Shown: positions 8,008 to 16,674 of the stretch, one piece after another
Position numbering within the stretch: the first letter of the stretch is position 1
Layout: every line of letters begins with the position of its first letter
DNA from: an uncultured Clostridia bacterium
GTDB lineage: Bacteria; Bacillota; Clostridia; Oscillospirales; Ruminococcaceae
Direction: 5' to 3'
Assembly (NCBI GenBank): GCA_944385905.1
Contig: CALWZA010000025.1
Location: forward strand, 35,332-99,331
DNA: 64,000 nt
Translations under genes and position numbers: made by a program
The notes under the pieces: generated by a model
The model's database searches: none
What the model saw: only the letters and a program-made list of their open reading frames with translations
Told to the model about the DNA's origin: nothing

Positions 8008-8757
8008 TTATCTGCATTTTCTTGCGGCGAAAACTGCCCTTTCAGTATTTTCCGTCACTTCATTATCGGTATAGCCGTCATAAACTCCCAAAATCTCGAA
8101 GCCTGTATCTTTAAGAAGCTTTTTTATCGCCGAAAGCTCATATGCCGTTTCCGAAAACTCCTCGCTGCAACGTACATACCTTCCCTTTTCAGTTTCGGAA
8201 AAGAAATCAAGCCTTATATCAACCGTGCTGTTATCATCACGAAGGCTGTTTTGCCATACACAGAACACATCATCCTTGTCATACACAAAAGCGTTATCTG
8301 CAAGAACGTTTCTGTGTTTATACAATGTATTAACATCAAAAACAAACAACCCGTCGGGGAAAGCAAACAAGCTTACCCTTTCAAATACTTTTCGTACGTC
8401 GTCAATGCTTTCAAGGTGATTCAAGCTGTCAAGCACGCATACCGTCACATCAACTGTGCCGTACATGTCAAGCTCACGCATATCCTGACAAAGATACTGT
8501 ATATTGTATCCGCTTTCTATCTTCTTATTTATTGCCTCCGAGAGCATTTCCTGAGACAAATCAACACCGATAACGTCATAGCCGAGCTTTGCCGCTTCCT
8601 CGGAAAGGCTGCCTGTTCCGCAGGCAAGGTCGAGAAAAATATTTTTTCTTCCGCTAAACCTGTCAACAAGTCCGTCTATCCGCCCGGCAATCGTCTTATA
8701 GCTGACGTTATCGGTAAGAATATCGTAATACTGCGAAAAATACGTATATCCGCTCAT
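8008..8757 (-). CDS. Class I SAM-dependent methyltransferase
   Basis: A 249-residue protein with the SAM-binding motif L-D-L-A-C-G-T-G-S around residue 42 and an acidic residue at the end of the next strand (G-V-D-L-S). The remaining Rossmann-like pattern is typical of small-molecule methyltransferases, but the substrate cannot be told from sequence. Its ATG overlaps the stop codon of the upstream yerC-like gene in an ATGA arrangement, so translation is coupled. Confidence 0.85.
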   Translation of the reverse strand: MSGYTYFSQYYDILTDNVSYKTIAGRIDGLVDRFSGRKNIFLDLACGTGSLSEEAAKLGYDVIGVDLSQEMLSEAINKKIESGYNIQYLCQDMRELDMYGTVDVTVCVLDSLNHLESIDDVRKVFERVSLFAFPDGLFVFDVNTLYKHRNVLADNAFVYDKDDVFCVWQNSLRDDNSTVDIRLDFFSETEKGRYVRCSEEFSETAYELSAIKKLLKDTGFEILGVYDGYTDNEVTENTERAVFAARKCR

Positions 8758-9053
8758 TTTTTATCTTTATTCTTCAATCGTTCAAAAACCACTCTGTATC
8801 CGTCGCTTCCGTAGTTTATTGAACGGTTCACTCTGCTAATCGTCGCTGTTGAAGCTCCCGTTTCATTTACTATATCGCTGTAAACGTGATGCTCGTTTAA
8901 CATTTTCGCAACCTGAAATCTCTGCGACAGCGATTTCAGTTCAAGTATTGTACACAAATCCTCAAAAAAGTTATAACATTCCTCTCTTGTTTCGAGAGTC
9001 AAAACCGCGTCAAACAAATCGTCAAGATTTTTATCCTTTAATTTGTCGTTCAT
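8754..9053 (-). CDS. YerC/YecD-type TrpR-like DNA-binding protein
   Basis: A 99-residue helical protein of the TrpR-like YerC/YecD family. The helix-turn-helix region is the stretch with S-D-I-V-N-E-T-G-A-S-T-A-T-I-S-R-V-N, which matches the family's DNA-recognition part. It is the first gene of a probable four-gene operon with its own promoter, and may regulate it. The regulated genes are not known from sequence. Confidence 0.85.
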   Translation of the reverse strand: MNDKLKDKNLDDLFDAVLTLETREECYNFFEDLCTILELKSLSQRFQVAKMLNEHHVYSDIVNETGASTATISRVNRSINYGSDGYRVVFERLKNKDKK

Positions 9054-9080
9054 GATACTTTACCGTCCTTTCGCATTATA

Positions 9081-9108
9081 ATTATATTTTAGCACACGAA
9101 AGCGTAAA
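9081..9108 (-). promoter_or_regulatory. Promoter for the yerC-methyltransferase-hslO-prfB operon
   Basis: On the minus strand TTTACG (9103-9108) and TATAAT (9081-9086) are 16 bases apart. A shifted reading (TTTACT, 17 bases, TAAAAT) is equally possible. Confidence 0.5.
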
Positions 9109-9130
9109 AGTAAATACCCTTTTTTACATA

Positions 9131-10429
9131 TCAGACGTCGTTTTTAATTAAATCCTCAAGGCTTTCTCTCTTTACGATTACCCTTGCCTTTCCGCCGCTT
9201 ATCATAACAACCGGAGGACGGGAAATTCTGTTGTAATTAGAAGCCATGGAATAGTTATACGCTCCTGTCGCCAAGACGGCTAATGTATCTCCTGCCTGTG
9301 GGTTCTGAAGCATAATATCTTTTCCGAGCAGGTCACCGCTTTCACAGCACTTACCTGCGACTGTGCATTTATAATCCTTTGCCTTTGAAGCCTTGTTTGC
9401 TATTTCAAAATCATATTCGGACTGATAAAGAATATATCTCGGGTTGTCGCACATTCCGCCGTCTACCGAAACATAATTTCTGACTCCCGGGATTTCCTTT
9501 ACTGAACCTATCTTATAAAGCGTTATGCCTGCCGGTGCAGCAATTGAACGTCCAGGCTCGATGATGATATACGGCATTTTGACTTTTAACTCATCACAGC
9601 AGCTTTTAACTCTCTCGGAGACCTTCTCCATGTAGACCTCATAAGGAAGCGGCTTATTATCTTCAACATATTTAATTCCGAAACCTCCGCCAAGGTCAAG
9701 GTCGTCAATTTCAAAGCCAAGCTCGTTTTTGATTTTTGCTATAAACTTAAGCATAACTTCCGCGGCTGCGCAAAAAGGCTCGAGCTCGAAAATCTGTGAG
9801 CCGATATGGCAGTGCAGGCCCTTAAGAGTTACATTTTCGCTTTCACATGAAAGCTTTACAGCCTCGAATGCCTCGCCTGTTTCAAGCGCAAATCCAAACT
9901 TTGAGTCAATTTGTCCGGTCATTATAAAGCTGTGGGTATGTGCGTCTATGCCCGGCTTGATTCTCAGCATTATATTAGACTTTTTATGAAGCTTTCCCGC
10001 AAGCTCGGACAGTCTTTTTAACTCTTCAAGGTTATCGACAACAATTCTGCCCACCCCATAGCTGAGCGCCAAAGTAAGCTCCGAATCGGTCTTGTTATTG
10101 CCGTGAAAACATATTTTATCTGTCGGAAAGCCTGCTGAAATAGCCGTAAAAAGCTCGCCCTCCGAAACAACGTCAAGTCCCATACCCTCTTTTGCCATTA
10201 TTCTGCACATTTCCTTGCAGCAAAACGCCTTTGAGGCATAGCAGACCATTCCGTTTCCGTTATAAAACTTATCCATAGAAGACTTGAATTTGCGGCAGCT
10301 TTCAACTATCTTTTCCTCATCCATTACATACAGCGGCGTTCCGAAATCGTTGGCAAGCTCAACGGTATCCATTCCGCCGATTGTTAAATTTCCTTTTTCG
10401 TTCACTCCAAGATTATCCGATACAAGCAT
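9131..10429 (-). CDS. lysA: Diaminopimelate decarboxylase
   Basis: A 432-residue PLP enzyme of the alanine-racemase fold that converts meso-diaminopimelate to L-lysine. Visible marks are the PLP lysine in Y-A-S-K-A-F near residue 65, H-C-H-I-G-S-Q before the middle, and the phosphate-binding E-P-G-R-S. AAAGGA lies well placed before the ATG. It follows ysxC by 17 bases, so it probably shares the lon promoter. No lysine riboswitch precedes it. No clear terminator follows. Confidence 0.95.
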   Translation of the reverse strand: MLVSDNLGVNEKGNLTIGGMDTVELANDFGTPLYVMDEEKIVESCRKFKSSMDKFYNGNGMVCYASKAFCCKEMCRIMAKEGMGLDVVSEGELFTAISAGFPTDKICFHGNNKTDSELTLALSYGVGRIVVDNLEELKRLSELAGKLHKKSNIMLRIKPGIDAHTHSFIMTGQIDSKFGFALETGEAFEAVKLSCESENVTLKGLHCHIGSQIFELEPFCAAAEVMLKFIAKIKNELGFEIDDLDLGGGFGIKYVEDNKPLPYEVYMEKVSERVKSCCDELKVKMPYIIIEPGRSIAAPAGITLYKIGSVKEIPGVRNYVSVDGGMCDNPRYILYQSEYDFEIANKASKAKDYKCTVAGKCCESGDLLGKDIMLQNPQAGDTLAVLATGAYNYSMASNYNRISRPPVVMISGGKARVIVKRESLEDLIKNDV

Positions 10430-10446
10430 TTTGACTTTCCTTTCTG

Positions 10447-11052
10447 TTAATTATCTGCTTCCTGCTCGGGCTGAGAAATCTCCTCGATGATGCTTCGAAG
10501 TTCCTCTACCCCCTCGCCTGTCTGCGCTGAAAATACGACTGTTTTTATTTCCTCCGCACATGGCAGCTCTGTTTTAAGCGCTTCAAGCCGCCGTGCGCGT
10601 TCGGTTTTATTCAGCTTATCCGCCTTTGTGAGGACTACTATAAACGGTATTTCATGATCAATCAGAAAATTAATCATCTGGATATCGTCGGGAGACGGCG
10701 GATGTCTCATATCCACAAGCGAACACACAAGCGCCAAATCCCTGTCTCCGTCGTTGAGATAGCCTCCGACAAGCTCTCCCCAACGAGCTTTTTCCGATTT
10801 TCCGACTTTTGCGTATCCATATCCCGGCAAATCAACTATAAATATATTTTCAAGCGAGTAAAAATTGATTGTAACCGTTTTACCCGGAACAGCGCTGACT
10901 CGCGCAAGTGCTTTTCGGTTAAGCAGCTTATTTATCAGCGATGATTTTCCTACATTTGAACGCCCGGCAAAAGCTATCTCGATTCGGTCGGATTCAGGTA
11001 TTCGGCTTGTTATTCCGTATGATGTGAAAAACTCGGCTTTGTTAAAATTCAT
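10447..11052 (-). CDS. ysxC: Ribosome-biogenesis GTPase YsxC/EngB
   Basis: A 201-residue small GTPase needed for 50S assembly. G motifs: G-R-S-N-V-G-K-S-S (G1), D-L-P-G-Y-G (G3) and T-K-A-D (G4). The ATG at 11052 is chosen over a GTG four codons upstream: it overlaps the lon stop as TGATG, and AAGGTG lies 9 bases before. The lon-ysxC order is the usual Firmicutes arrangement. Confidence 0.95.
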   Translation of the reverse strand: MNFNKAEFFTSYGITSRIPESDRIEIAFAGRSNVGKSSLINKLLNRKALARVSAVPGKTVTINFYSLENIFIVDLPGYGYAKVGKSEKARWGELVGGYLNDGDRDLALVCSLVDMRHPPSPDDIQMINFLIDHEIPFIVVLTKADKLNKTERARRLEALKTELPCAEEIKTVVFSAQTGEGVEELRSIIEEISQPEQEADN

Positions 11053-13493
11053 CAGCAATTGCACCTTGTCTCTTTAGGATTGTGTTCGGTGTTGCTTTGT
11101 GGTATTTGAGCAAACGCCTTTGATTTTTTTCCCCCGACAAGAGCTGTTTCAAGAACATCGCTGATGTGCTCAGCCAAAACAAATTCGATATTCGCTTTAA
11201 CAGTTTCATCAACCTCATCGAGATCGGGCAGATTGTCTTTCGGAATTATAACCGTTTTAATTCCTGCTTTATATGCCGCCATGGTTTTTTCTCTCAGTCC
11301 GCCAATCGGAAGAACTTTGCCTCTGAGAGTTATTTCTCCTGTCATAGCGACATCAGAGCGGACAGGTATACCGGACAATGCGGAAATAAGTCCAGTTATC
11401 AGCGTAACTCCTGCCGAAGGGCCGTCTTTCGGAACGGCTCCCTCAGGCGCGTGAATATGTATATCCTTTTTGGTGTAGAAATCCTTGTCGATATTATACT
11501 TATCCGCAACGCTTCGCGCGTAGCTGACAGCGATTTTCGCGCTTTCCTTCATGACGTCGCCAAGAGAGCCCGTCAGCTCGATATTACCCTTGCCGTCGAG
11601 TATAAGCACTTCAAGAGGCATCATGACTCCGCCTACCGACGTCCACGCAAGACCGTTTACCTCGCCGACCTGTGGAGTTTCAGAATGGAGATCCGGACTG
11701 AATTTTCTCGCTCCGAGATATTTCTCAAGATTTGAAACGTCAAAAACAACTTTTTTTGTATCTTCCTCGATTATCTCCTTACATGCTTTTCTGCACAGCG
11801 AAGCTATAAGCCTTTCAAGATTTCTGACGCCGGCTTCCTTAGTATAACCGTCTATCAAAGCATACACAGCTTCATCGGTGATTTTCATATTGCTGCTTTT
11901 CAGACCGTTTGCCTTGAGCTGTTTTGGAATCAAATGCCTTTTAGCGATATTAAATTTTTCTTCTCTTGTATAGCTTGAAAGCTCTATTACGTCCATTCGG
12001 TCAAGAAGCGGAGGAGCTATAGAGTCAAGATTATTAGCAGTCGTTATAAACAGCACTTCGCTTAGATCAAAAGGAACCTCTATAAAGTGGTCTCTGAACT
12101 CCTTATTCTGCTCGCTGTCAAGAACCTCGAGCATTGCAGAAGACGGGTCTCCTTTAAAATCGTTTGACATCTTGTCAATCTCATCAAGAAGAATAAGCGG
12201 ATTCATAGTTCCAGCCTGCTTCATTGCGGTTATGATTCGGCCCGGCATTGAACCTACATAAGTTTTTCTATGACCTCTGATATCCGACTCGTCCTTGACT
12301 CCGCCCAAAGATACTCTTACATACTTTCTGCCTAGAGCCTTAGCGATAGACTTTCCTATTGAAGTTTTTCCTACTCCCGGAGGGCCTGCGAGACAGATTA
12401 TCTGACCCTTAACATCCGGCGCGAGCTGTCTGACCGCAAGCACCTCAAGTATTCTTTCCTTAACCTTTTTCAGGCCGTAATGGTCCTTATCAAGCTGCTG
12501 CGCGGCTTTTTTAATGTCTGTTTTGTCTTTCGTATACTTATTCCACGGAAGTTCGAGCACTGTATCAAGATATCCCCTTATAACCGCAGCTTCCTGCGAC
12601 GCGGACGGCATTTTCATAAGCTTATTTGCTTCTGAAACTAATTTTTCTGTAACTTCCTTTGAAAGCTTGAGATCAGCTATCTTTGTAAGATAGTCAAATC
12701 CGTCATCTGACGGACTGTCGCCCTCACCAAGCTGGCTCTGAATTGCCTTGAGCTGCTCACGTAGATAGTACTCTCGCTGATTTTTGTCAATCTGCTCGTT
12801 TACCTGCTCGTTTATTTCTTTTTCAATACCTAAGACCTCGGTTTCTCTCATCAAAACGGCAATCATATACACAAGCTTCTGACCTGCCGAACCCAGCTCT
12901 AAAAGCTGCTGCTTATCCTCGGTTGACATTGTGATGTTAAACATTATGCTTTCACAGAGCGACACAGGATCCTGTGCTCCTAAAACAGCAGTATAAAGCT
13001 CTTTCGGCATTCTAGGCACGACTCTTGAATATTCCTCAAACTTTTCCTTAACAGTGCGCTGAACCGCTGTCAATTCGGGGGCGCTGAGCTTTTCGGCCGT
13101 ATAATTTGAAAGCTTTTTAATATCGGCTTCAATCCAGTCTCCGGGGTCAATGCGCATATCCACAAGTTTCGCTCTGTACACACCTTCAACAAGAACTCTT
13201 GAAAGTCCGTCCGGAGTTTTGATTATTTGTTTGATTTCCGCAACAGTTCCGATTTTATACAAATCCTCCTGTTTGGGCTCAGGAATAAATACATTTTTCT
13301 GAGCTGTCAAAAAAACATACCTGTCCCCATCCAAAGCTCTTCTCAGAGCATTGAGCGATCTCGGACGCGCCACGTCGAAATGCATCACCATTTTGGGATA
13401 CACTACCAAATCCCTAAGCGCAACACACGGCATTGTGTCCGTGATCTTTTGTTTAACACTTATGTTTATATTTTTTGTATCTTTCTCATTCAT
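11052..13493 (-). CDS. lon: ATP-dependent protease Lon
   Basis: An 813-residue cytosolic AAA+ protease that degrades misfolded and regulatory proteins. It has an N-terminal substrate domain, the Walker A motif G-P-P-G-V-G-K-T-S around residue 375, and a C-terminal serine-lysine protease domain with the catalytic serine in K-D-G-P-S-A-G. The length is normal. The C-terminus ends in a short cysteine-containing tail (T-R-C-N-C), an oddity without known meaning. It starts the lon-ysxC-lysA operon. No CIRCE element was seen upstream. Confidence 0.97.
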   Translation of the reverse strand: MNEKDTKNINISVKQKITDTMPCVALRDLVVYPKMVMHFDVARPRSLNALRRALDGDRYVFLTAQKNVFIPEPKQEDLYKIGTVAEIKQIIKTPDGLSRVLVEGVYRAKLVDMRIDPGDWIEADIKKLSNYTAEKLSAPELTAVQRTVKEKFEEYSRVVPRMPKELYTAVLGAQDPVSLCESIMFNITMSTEDKQQLLELGSAGQKLVYMIAVLMRETEVLGIEKEINEQVNEQIDKNQREYYLREQLKAIQSQLGEGDSPSDDGFDYLTKIADLKLSKEVTEKLVSEANKLMKMPSASQEAAVIRGYLDTVLELPWNKYTKDKTDIKKAAQQLDKDHYGLKKVKERILEVLAVRQLAPDVKGQIICLAGPPGVGKTSIGKSIAKALGRKYVRVSLGGVKDESDIRGHRKTYVGSMPGRIITAMKQAGTMNPLILLDEIDKMSNDFKGDPSSAMLEVLDSEQNKEFRDHFIEVPFDLSEVLFITTANNLDSIAPPLLDRMDVIELSSYTREEKFNIAKRHLIPKQLKANGLKSSNMKITDEAVYALIDGYTKEAGVRNLERLIASLCRKACKEIIEEDTKKVVFDVSNLEKYLGARKFSPDLHSETPQVGEVNGLAWTSVGGVMMPLEVLILDGKGNIELTGSLGDVMKESAKIAVSYARSVADKYNIDKDFYTKKDIHIHAPEGAVPKDGPSAGVTLITGLISALSGIPVRSDVAMTGEITLRGKVLPIGGLREKTMAAYKAGIKTVIIPKDNLPDLDEVDETVKANIEFVLAEHISDVLETALVGGKKSKAFAQIPQSNTEHNPKETRCNC

Positions 13494-13560
13494 AGATTAT
13501 TATCCTTTCGTTCGGCTATTTATTTATACGCCGATGTCTCCAATCATTTAAAACATTATC

Positions 13561-13589
13561 AGTATATCAAAAATTACGCTGTATTGCAA
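13561..13589 (-). promoter_or_regulatory. Promoter for lon-ysxC-lysA
   Basis: On the minus strand TTGCAA (13584-13589) and TATACT (13561-13566) are exactly 17 bases apart, a strong sigma-A match, about 65 bases before the lon start. Confidence 0.75.
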
Positions 13590-13607
13590 TAGAAAATTAC
13601 TGCCTTT

Positions 13608-13643
13608 ATAAAAAACGGGACGCCGTCATCAGACAGCGTCCCG
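13608..13643 (-). terminator. Terminator after rpsR
   Basis: In minus orientation GGGACGC (13636-13642) pairs with GCGTCCC (13617-13623) and a T run follows. It separates the rpsF-ssb-rpsR operon from lon. Confidence 0.85.
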
Positions 13644-13669
13644 ACATTTTTCAATTAATAATTCATTGA

Positions 13670-13918
13670 TTACTCAGCTGTGTATGGGAGAAGTGCGATA
13701 TGACGCGCTCTCTTAATTGCAGCTGTGAGCTCGCGCTGATGATATGCGCAAGTTCCTGTTACACGGCGGGGGAGAATCTTAGCTCTCTCTGTCATGCACT
13801 TCTTGAGCTTTGCAATGTTCTTATAATCGATGGTCTCGACTCTGTCTGCGCAGAACATACATACCTTTTTACGAGGTCTTTTTGCGGGTCTCGCAGAAAA
13901 GTTGTTTTCCTTTTCCAT
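13670..13918 (-). CDS. rpsR: 30S ribosomal protein S18
   Basis: An 82-residue S18 with C-M-F-C near the N-terminus and two later cysteines (K-K-C-M and T-G-T-C), the zinc-binding C+ type. GGAGG precedes the ATG. It is the last gene of the rpsF-ssb-rpsR operon. Confidence 0.96.
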   Translation of the reverse strand: MEKENNFSARPAKRPRKKVCMFCADRVETIDYKNIAKLKKCMTERAKILPRRVTGTCAYHQRELTAAIKRARHIALLPYTAE

Positions 13919-13951
13919 AGTTGTTCCTCCTTTAGCACATTTTCGGCGTTA

Positions 13952-14431
13952 TCAAAACGGTACGCCGTCGTCGCTTAATATTTCTTCAAAGTCATCCATT
14001 CCGCCAATTGAAATAGACTGGCTCTTAGGCTCATTATAGCCTTGCTGTCCCGATGGGGTGTTTGCCTGCGGCGCCGCATAAGACTGTCCGTATGCTGTTT
14101 GACCGCCTTGCTTTGGCTCGCCTGTAAATGAAACGCTGTCAACCAAAACCTCAGTCACATAGCGCTTGGCACCCGTTTTATCATCATAGCTTCTGGTCCT
14201 CAGCTGACCTTCGATAGCTATCATTCGGCCTTTGCCGAAATACCTGCTGATGAATTCCGCCTGCTGCCTCCATGCGACACAGTTAATGAAATCAGCCTGT
14301 CTTTCCTCTCCCTGCTTGACAAACGAGCGGTCGACAGCTATTGAAAACTGCAAAACGCTTGTACCCTGCGGGGTTGTTCTGAGCTCTAGGTCTTGGGTTA
14401 TTCTCCCCATCAAAATTACTCTATTAAGCAT
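13952..14431 (-). CDS. ssb: Single-stranded DNA-binding protein
   Basis: A 159-residue SSB: an N-terminal OB fold beginning M-L-N-R-V-I-L-M-G-R, a glycine/glutamine-rich linker, and the acidic partner-binding tail ending D-D-G-V-P-F. It coats single-stranded DNA in replication and repair. It lies between rpsF and rpsR, as in most Firmicutes, with GAGGGGGT before the start. Confidence 0.96.
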   Translation of the reverse strand: MLNRVILMGRITQDLELRTTPQGTSVLQFSIAVDRSFVKQGEERQADFINCVAWRQQAEFISRYFGKGRMIAIEGQLRTRSYDDKTGAKRYVTEVLVDSVSFTGEPKQGGQTAYGQSYAAPQANTPSGQQGYNEPKSQSISIGGMDDFEEILSDDGVPF

Positions 14432-14450
14432 TTCTTATACCCCCTCGGAC

Positions 14451-14741
14451 TTATCTTGTTGTAATAAGTGAACGGAGTACGCCCTCTGTAATGTTGAGTA
14501 CACGCTCAAGCTCTGCCGGGAAATCAGGTTTTGATGTGAATGTCCACAAAACGTAATATCCCTCATTCTCATAGTTGATTTCGTAAGCAAGCTTTCTCTT
14601 ACCCCACTCATCAACTTCTCCGAGTGTTGCGTTTGCCTCAATCATTTCTGTAAACTTAGCGATTAAAGTCTTTACGCCTTCCTCGCCGAGCTTTGTGCTG
14701 AAAACAACCATCGCCTCATAGTTTCCGGTCATTTTTGCCAT
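14451..14741 (-). CDS. rpsF: 30S ribosomal protein S6
   Basis: A 96-residue S6. The open frame begins ten codons earlier, but AAGGAGGTG six bases before the internal ATG at 14741 fixes the start there. It heads the rpsF-ssb-rpsR operon behind a strong promoter. The ~55-base leader has a GCUCAC/GUGGGC hairpin; I do not see the conserved S6:S18 binding motif clearly. Confidence 0.95.
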   Translation of the reverse strand: MAKMTGNYEAMVVFSTKLGEEGVKTLIAKFTEMIEANATLGEVDEWGKRKLAYEINYENEGYYVLWTFTSKPDFPAELERVLNITEGVLRSLITTR

Positions 14742-14802
14742 CGTCTGCACCTCCTTTTGGATTTCGCCCACTCCTTATTAAGTGAGCAAGGATAACTCAT
14801 AT

Positions 14803-14831
14803 AATATATCACAATCCTTCGATTTTGTCAA
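14803..14831 (-). promoter_or_regulatory. Promoter for rpsF-ssb-rpsR
   Basis: On the minus strand a perfect TTGACA (14826-14831) and TATATT (14803-14808) are 17 bases apart. Confidence 0.8.
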
Positions 14832-14839
14832 TACTGTTT

Positions 14840-15790
14840 TTAAAAAATCATCATCATAAGCAGCATGCCAGCCCATGACAAAATTACATAAGCTGCTATT
14901 GCAGCTGCAACAAGCTTCCATGAGGTTCCTCCCTTTTGCGCTATTGCCTCTCTATACCCTGTCTGCACTTTTGTCTCGGATTTAATTTCCTTTATATCAT
15001 GAACTGCCTGTCGATAATATAAATAGTTTGCAAAAACCCCTCCGATAAACATCATCGCATATGAAACAAGAGACGCCGCGCTCGCTATTCCCACAAACCA
15101 GCTTGAGTCGACAAATGCGAAGTCTGCTGTGCTCAGCACTGTTATTCCCAAACTCTTCGCCGTTTCAGGCAAATACACAAGCATTTGCGGTATTCCGCAC
15201 AGGAAATCCGCCAGCAAAAACACAGCTCCGAATAAATACATCTTTCTGTAAAAAAAATAGTAATACGGAAACAGAAACGCCGTCAAGTTTATTGAAAACT
15301 TACTGCCGTATTTGCCAAATCTCATGAAATTTGCGAGAAAATACAGTTTATTCGTACCTACATATTCGGACAGTTCTCCGACAGTTACTCCGTCAAGCTC
15401 TGTACTGTCGTCTATTCTTGTGCTGACAAATCCGCCTGGAAACGGCATGGAACCAAACACAGGCTCACTTTCATCCCTTTGTTCCTGCGAAAAATCGGAT
15501 GCGCTTTCAGTGTGATTATCAAGTAGCGCTCCGCACCTGAAGCAATGCGCGTTTTCGTCTGAGTTTTCGGCTCCGCAATTCGGACATCTTTTAAGCTCCT
15601 GAGAATTTGATTTAATCTCGCTCTGTTTCCATTCAAATCCAGTTCCGTGAAGTGATTTATTGATGCATCCGTTATTGTTTTTATAGCACTCCCTATGGCT
15701 TGGCGTTCCGCATTCGGGACAGACAACAATATCGTCCTTTTCCGTAAACTCAAGACCGCACAACGGACATTTTTCTCCTATATATCTCAT
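14840..15790 (-). CDS. Zinc-finger membrane protein with prokaryotic RING-like domain
   Basis: A 316-residue protein. The N-terminus has a RING/PHD-like ligand series (C8, C11, C24, C27, H32, C35, C42), similar to the Prok-RING family. A second zinc ribbon follows near residues 70-90 (C-P-N-C-G...C-F-R-C-G). The C-terminal half has several hydrophobic segments resembling DUF2628 membrane proteins, ending in a hydrophobic tail. Bacterial proteins of this layout are common in Clostridia, but their role is not established; there is no evidence here for ubiquitin-like chemistry. It is monocistronic. Confidence 0.75.
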   Translation of the reverse strand: MRYIGEKCPLCGLEFTEKDDIVVCPECGTPSHRECYKNNNGCINKSLHGTGFEWKQSEIKSNSQELKRCPNCGAENSDENAHCFRCGALLDNHTESASDFSQEQRDESEPVFGSMPFPGGFVSTRIDDSTELDGVTVGELSEYVGTNKLYFLANFMRFGKYGSKFSINLTAFLFPYYYFFYRKMYLFGAVFLLADFLCGIPQMLVYLPETAKSLGITVLSTADFAFVDSSWFVGIASAASLVSYAMMFIGGVFANYLYYRQAVHDIKEIKSETKVQTGYREAIAQKGGTSWKLVAAAIAAYVILSWAGMLLMMMIF

Positions 15791-15832
15791 ATATCAATCA
15801 TCCTTTCAGATACATGAACATCTTTGCTTTAT

Positions 15833-15841
15833 AGTATACCA
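15833..15841 (-). promoter_or_regulatory. Extended -10 promoter for the zinc-finger membrane protein
   Basis: TGG-TATACT reads on the minus strand about 45 bases upstream of the ATG. The -35 region is poor, which the TGN extension can compensate. Confidence 0.5.
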
Positions 15842-16010
15842 CATATTTCTTGAAAAAGATAGTACTTTCACGCCATTTTCATTTATACGTCACATTTTTA
15901 CATATAGCCGCAGAACCATGTAATAAATATTTCAAAATTGTTCATAAATCAACCGATAATTTGTGATATTTTATTTTTGTATTTTATTGATGTTAAGGAG
16001 AACGACAGTT

Positions 16011-16652
16011 ATGGATAAAATGTCTGAAATTATTTCTCAGCTCAAAAAAACCGGCATTGTTCCTGTTGTTAAGATCGACGATGAACAAAAAGGAATTAAA
16101 GTCATGGAGGCTCTTCGTGCCGGAGGTATTAACTGTGCTGAAATCACTTTCCGTACAGCAAACGCAGCTTCGGTTATTAAAGCTGTTTCTTCAACTTTCC
16201 CTGACGCTTTTATCGGAGCCGGTACCGTTTTAAATGCCGCTCAGGTTGACTCTGCCGTCGAAGCAGGCGCTAAATTTATAGTTTCACCGGGTTTTAACCC
16301 TAAAACAGTTGCCTATTGCCAGAGCAAGAACATCCCGATGCTTCCCGGATGCTCAACAGCTTCTGAAATTGAAATAGCAATAGAAATGGGGCTTTCACAG
16401 GTTAAGTTCTTCCCTGCCGAAGAGTCGGGAGGACTCAAAAAAATCAAGGCTCTTTCAGGTCCGTTCCCGCAGATGGAATTTATGCCTACCGGCGGAATAA
16501 ACCTTTCAAACCTTGCTGAATACCTTTCTTTCTCAAAGGTAATTGCGTGCGGCGGAAGCTTTATGGTTTCGTCAAAGCTTATTGAAGAAGAAAACTACGA
16601 TGAAATAACAAGGATCTCAAAAGAAGCTATGAAAATAGTAAACGCAAGATAA
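16011..16652 (+). CDS. kdgA: KDPG (2-keto-3-deoxy-6-phosphogluconate) aldolase
   Basis: A 213-residue class I aldolase that splits 2-keto-3-deoxy-6-phosphogluconate to pyruvate and glyceraldehyde-3-phosphate. Visible features: the catalytic glutamate in C-A-E-I-T-F-R-T, the G-A-G-T-V motif, the Schiff-base lysine in Q-V-K-F-F-P-A, and the phosphate site T-G-G-I. AAGGAG ten bases upstream fixes the start at 16011; the open frame extends 16 codons further without a site. It is paired with KDG kinase 22 bases downstream, so the operon probably serves uronate/pectin breakdown. Confidence 0.95.
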   Translation: MDKMSEIISQLKKTGIVPVVKIDDEQKGIKVMEALRAGGINCAEITFRTANAASVIKAVSSTFPDAFIGAGTVLNAAQVDSAVEAGAKFIVSPGFNPKTVAYCQSKNIPMLPGCSTASEIEIAIEMGLSQVKFFPAEESGGLKKIKALSGPFPQMEFMPTGGINLSNLAEYLSFSKVIACGGSFMVSSKLIEEENYDEITRISKEAMKIVNAR

Positions 16653-16674
16653 TTTTCAGAAAGGACAGAGTAGT

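Noticed and set aside
7900..8814. 304-codon plus-strand frame opposite the methyltransferase
   Set aside because: It is the antisense shadow of a gene with clear SAM motifs and has no ribosome site or family features.
9131..10446. Lysine riboswitch or own promoter before lysA
   Set aside because: Only 17 bases separate ysxC from lysA, so it is transcribed with lon-ysxC.
14840..15790. Ubiquitin-like ligase system
   Set aside because: The RING-like finger stands alone; no E1, E2 or ubiquitin-like gene is near, and the rest is a membrane protein.
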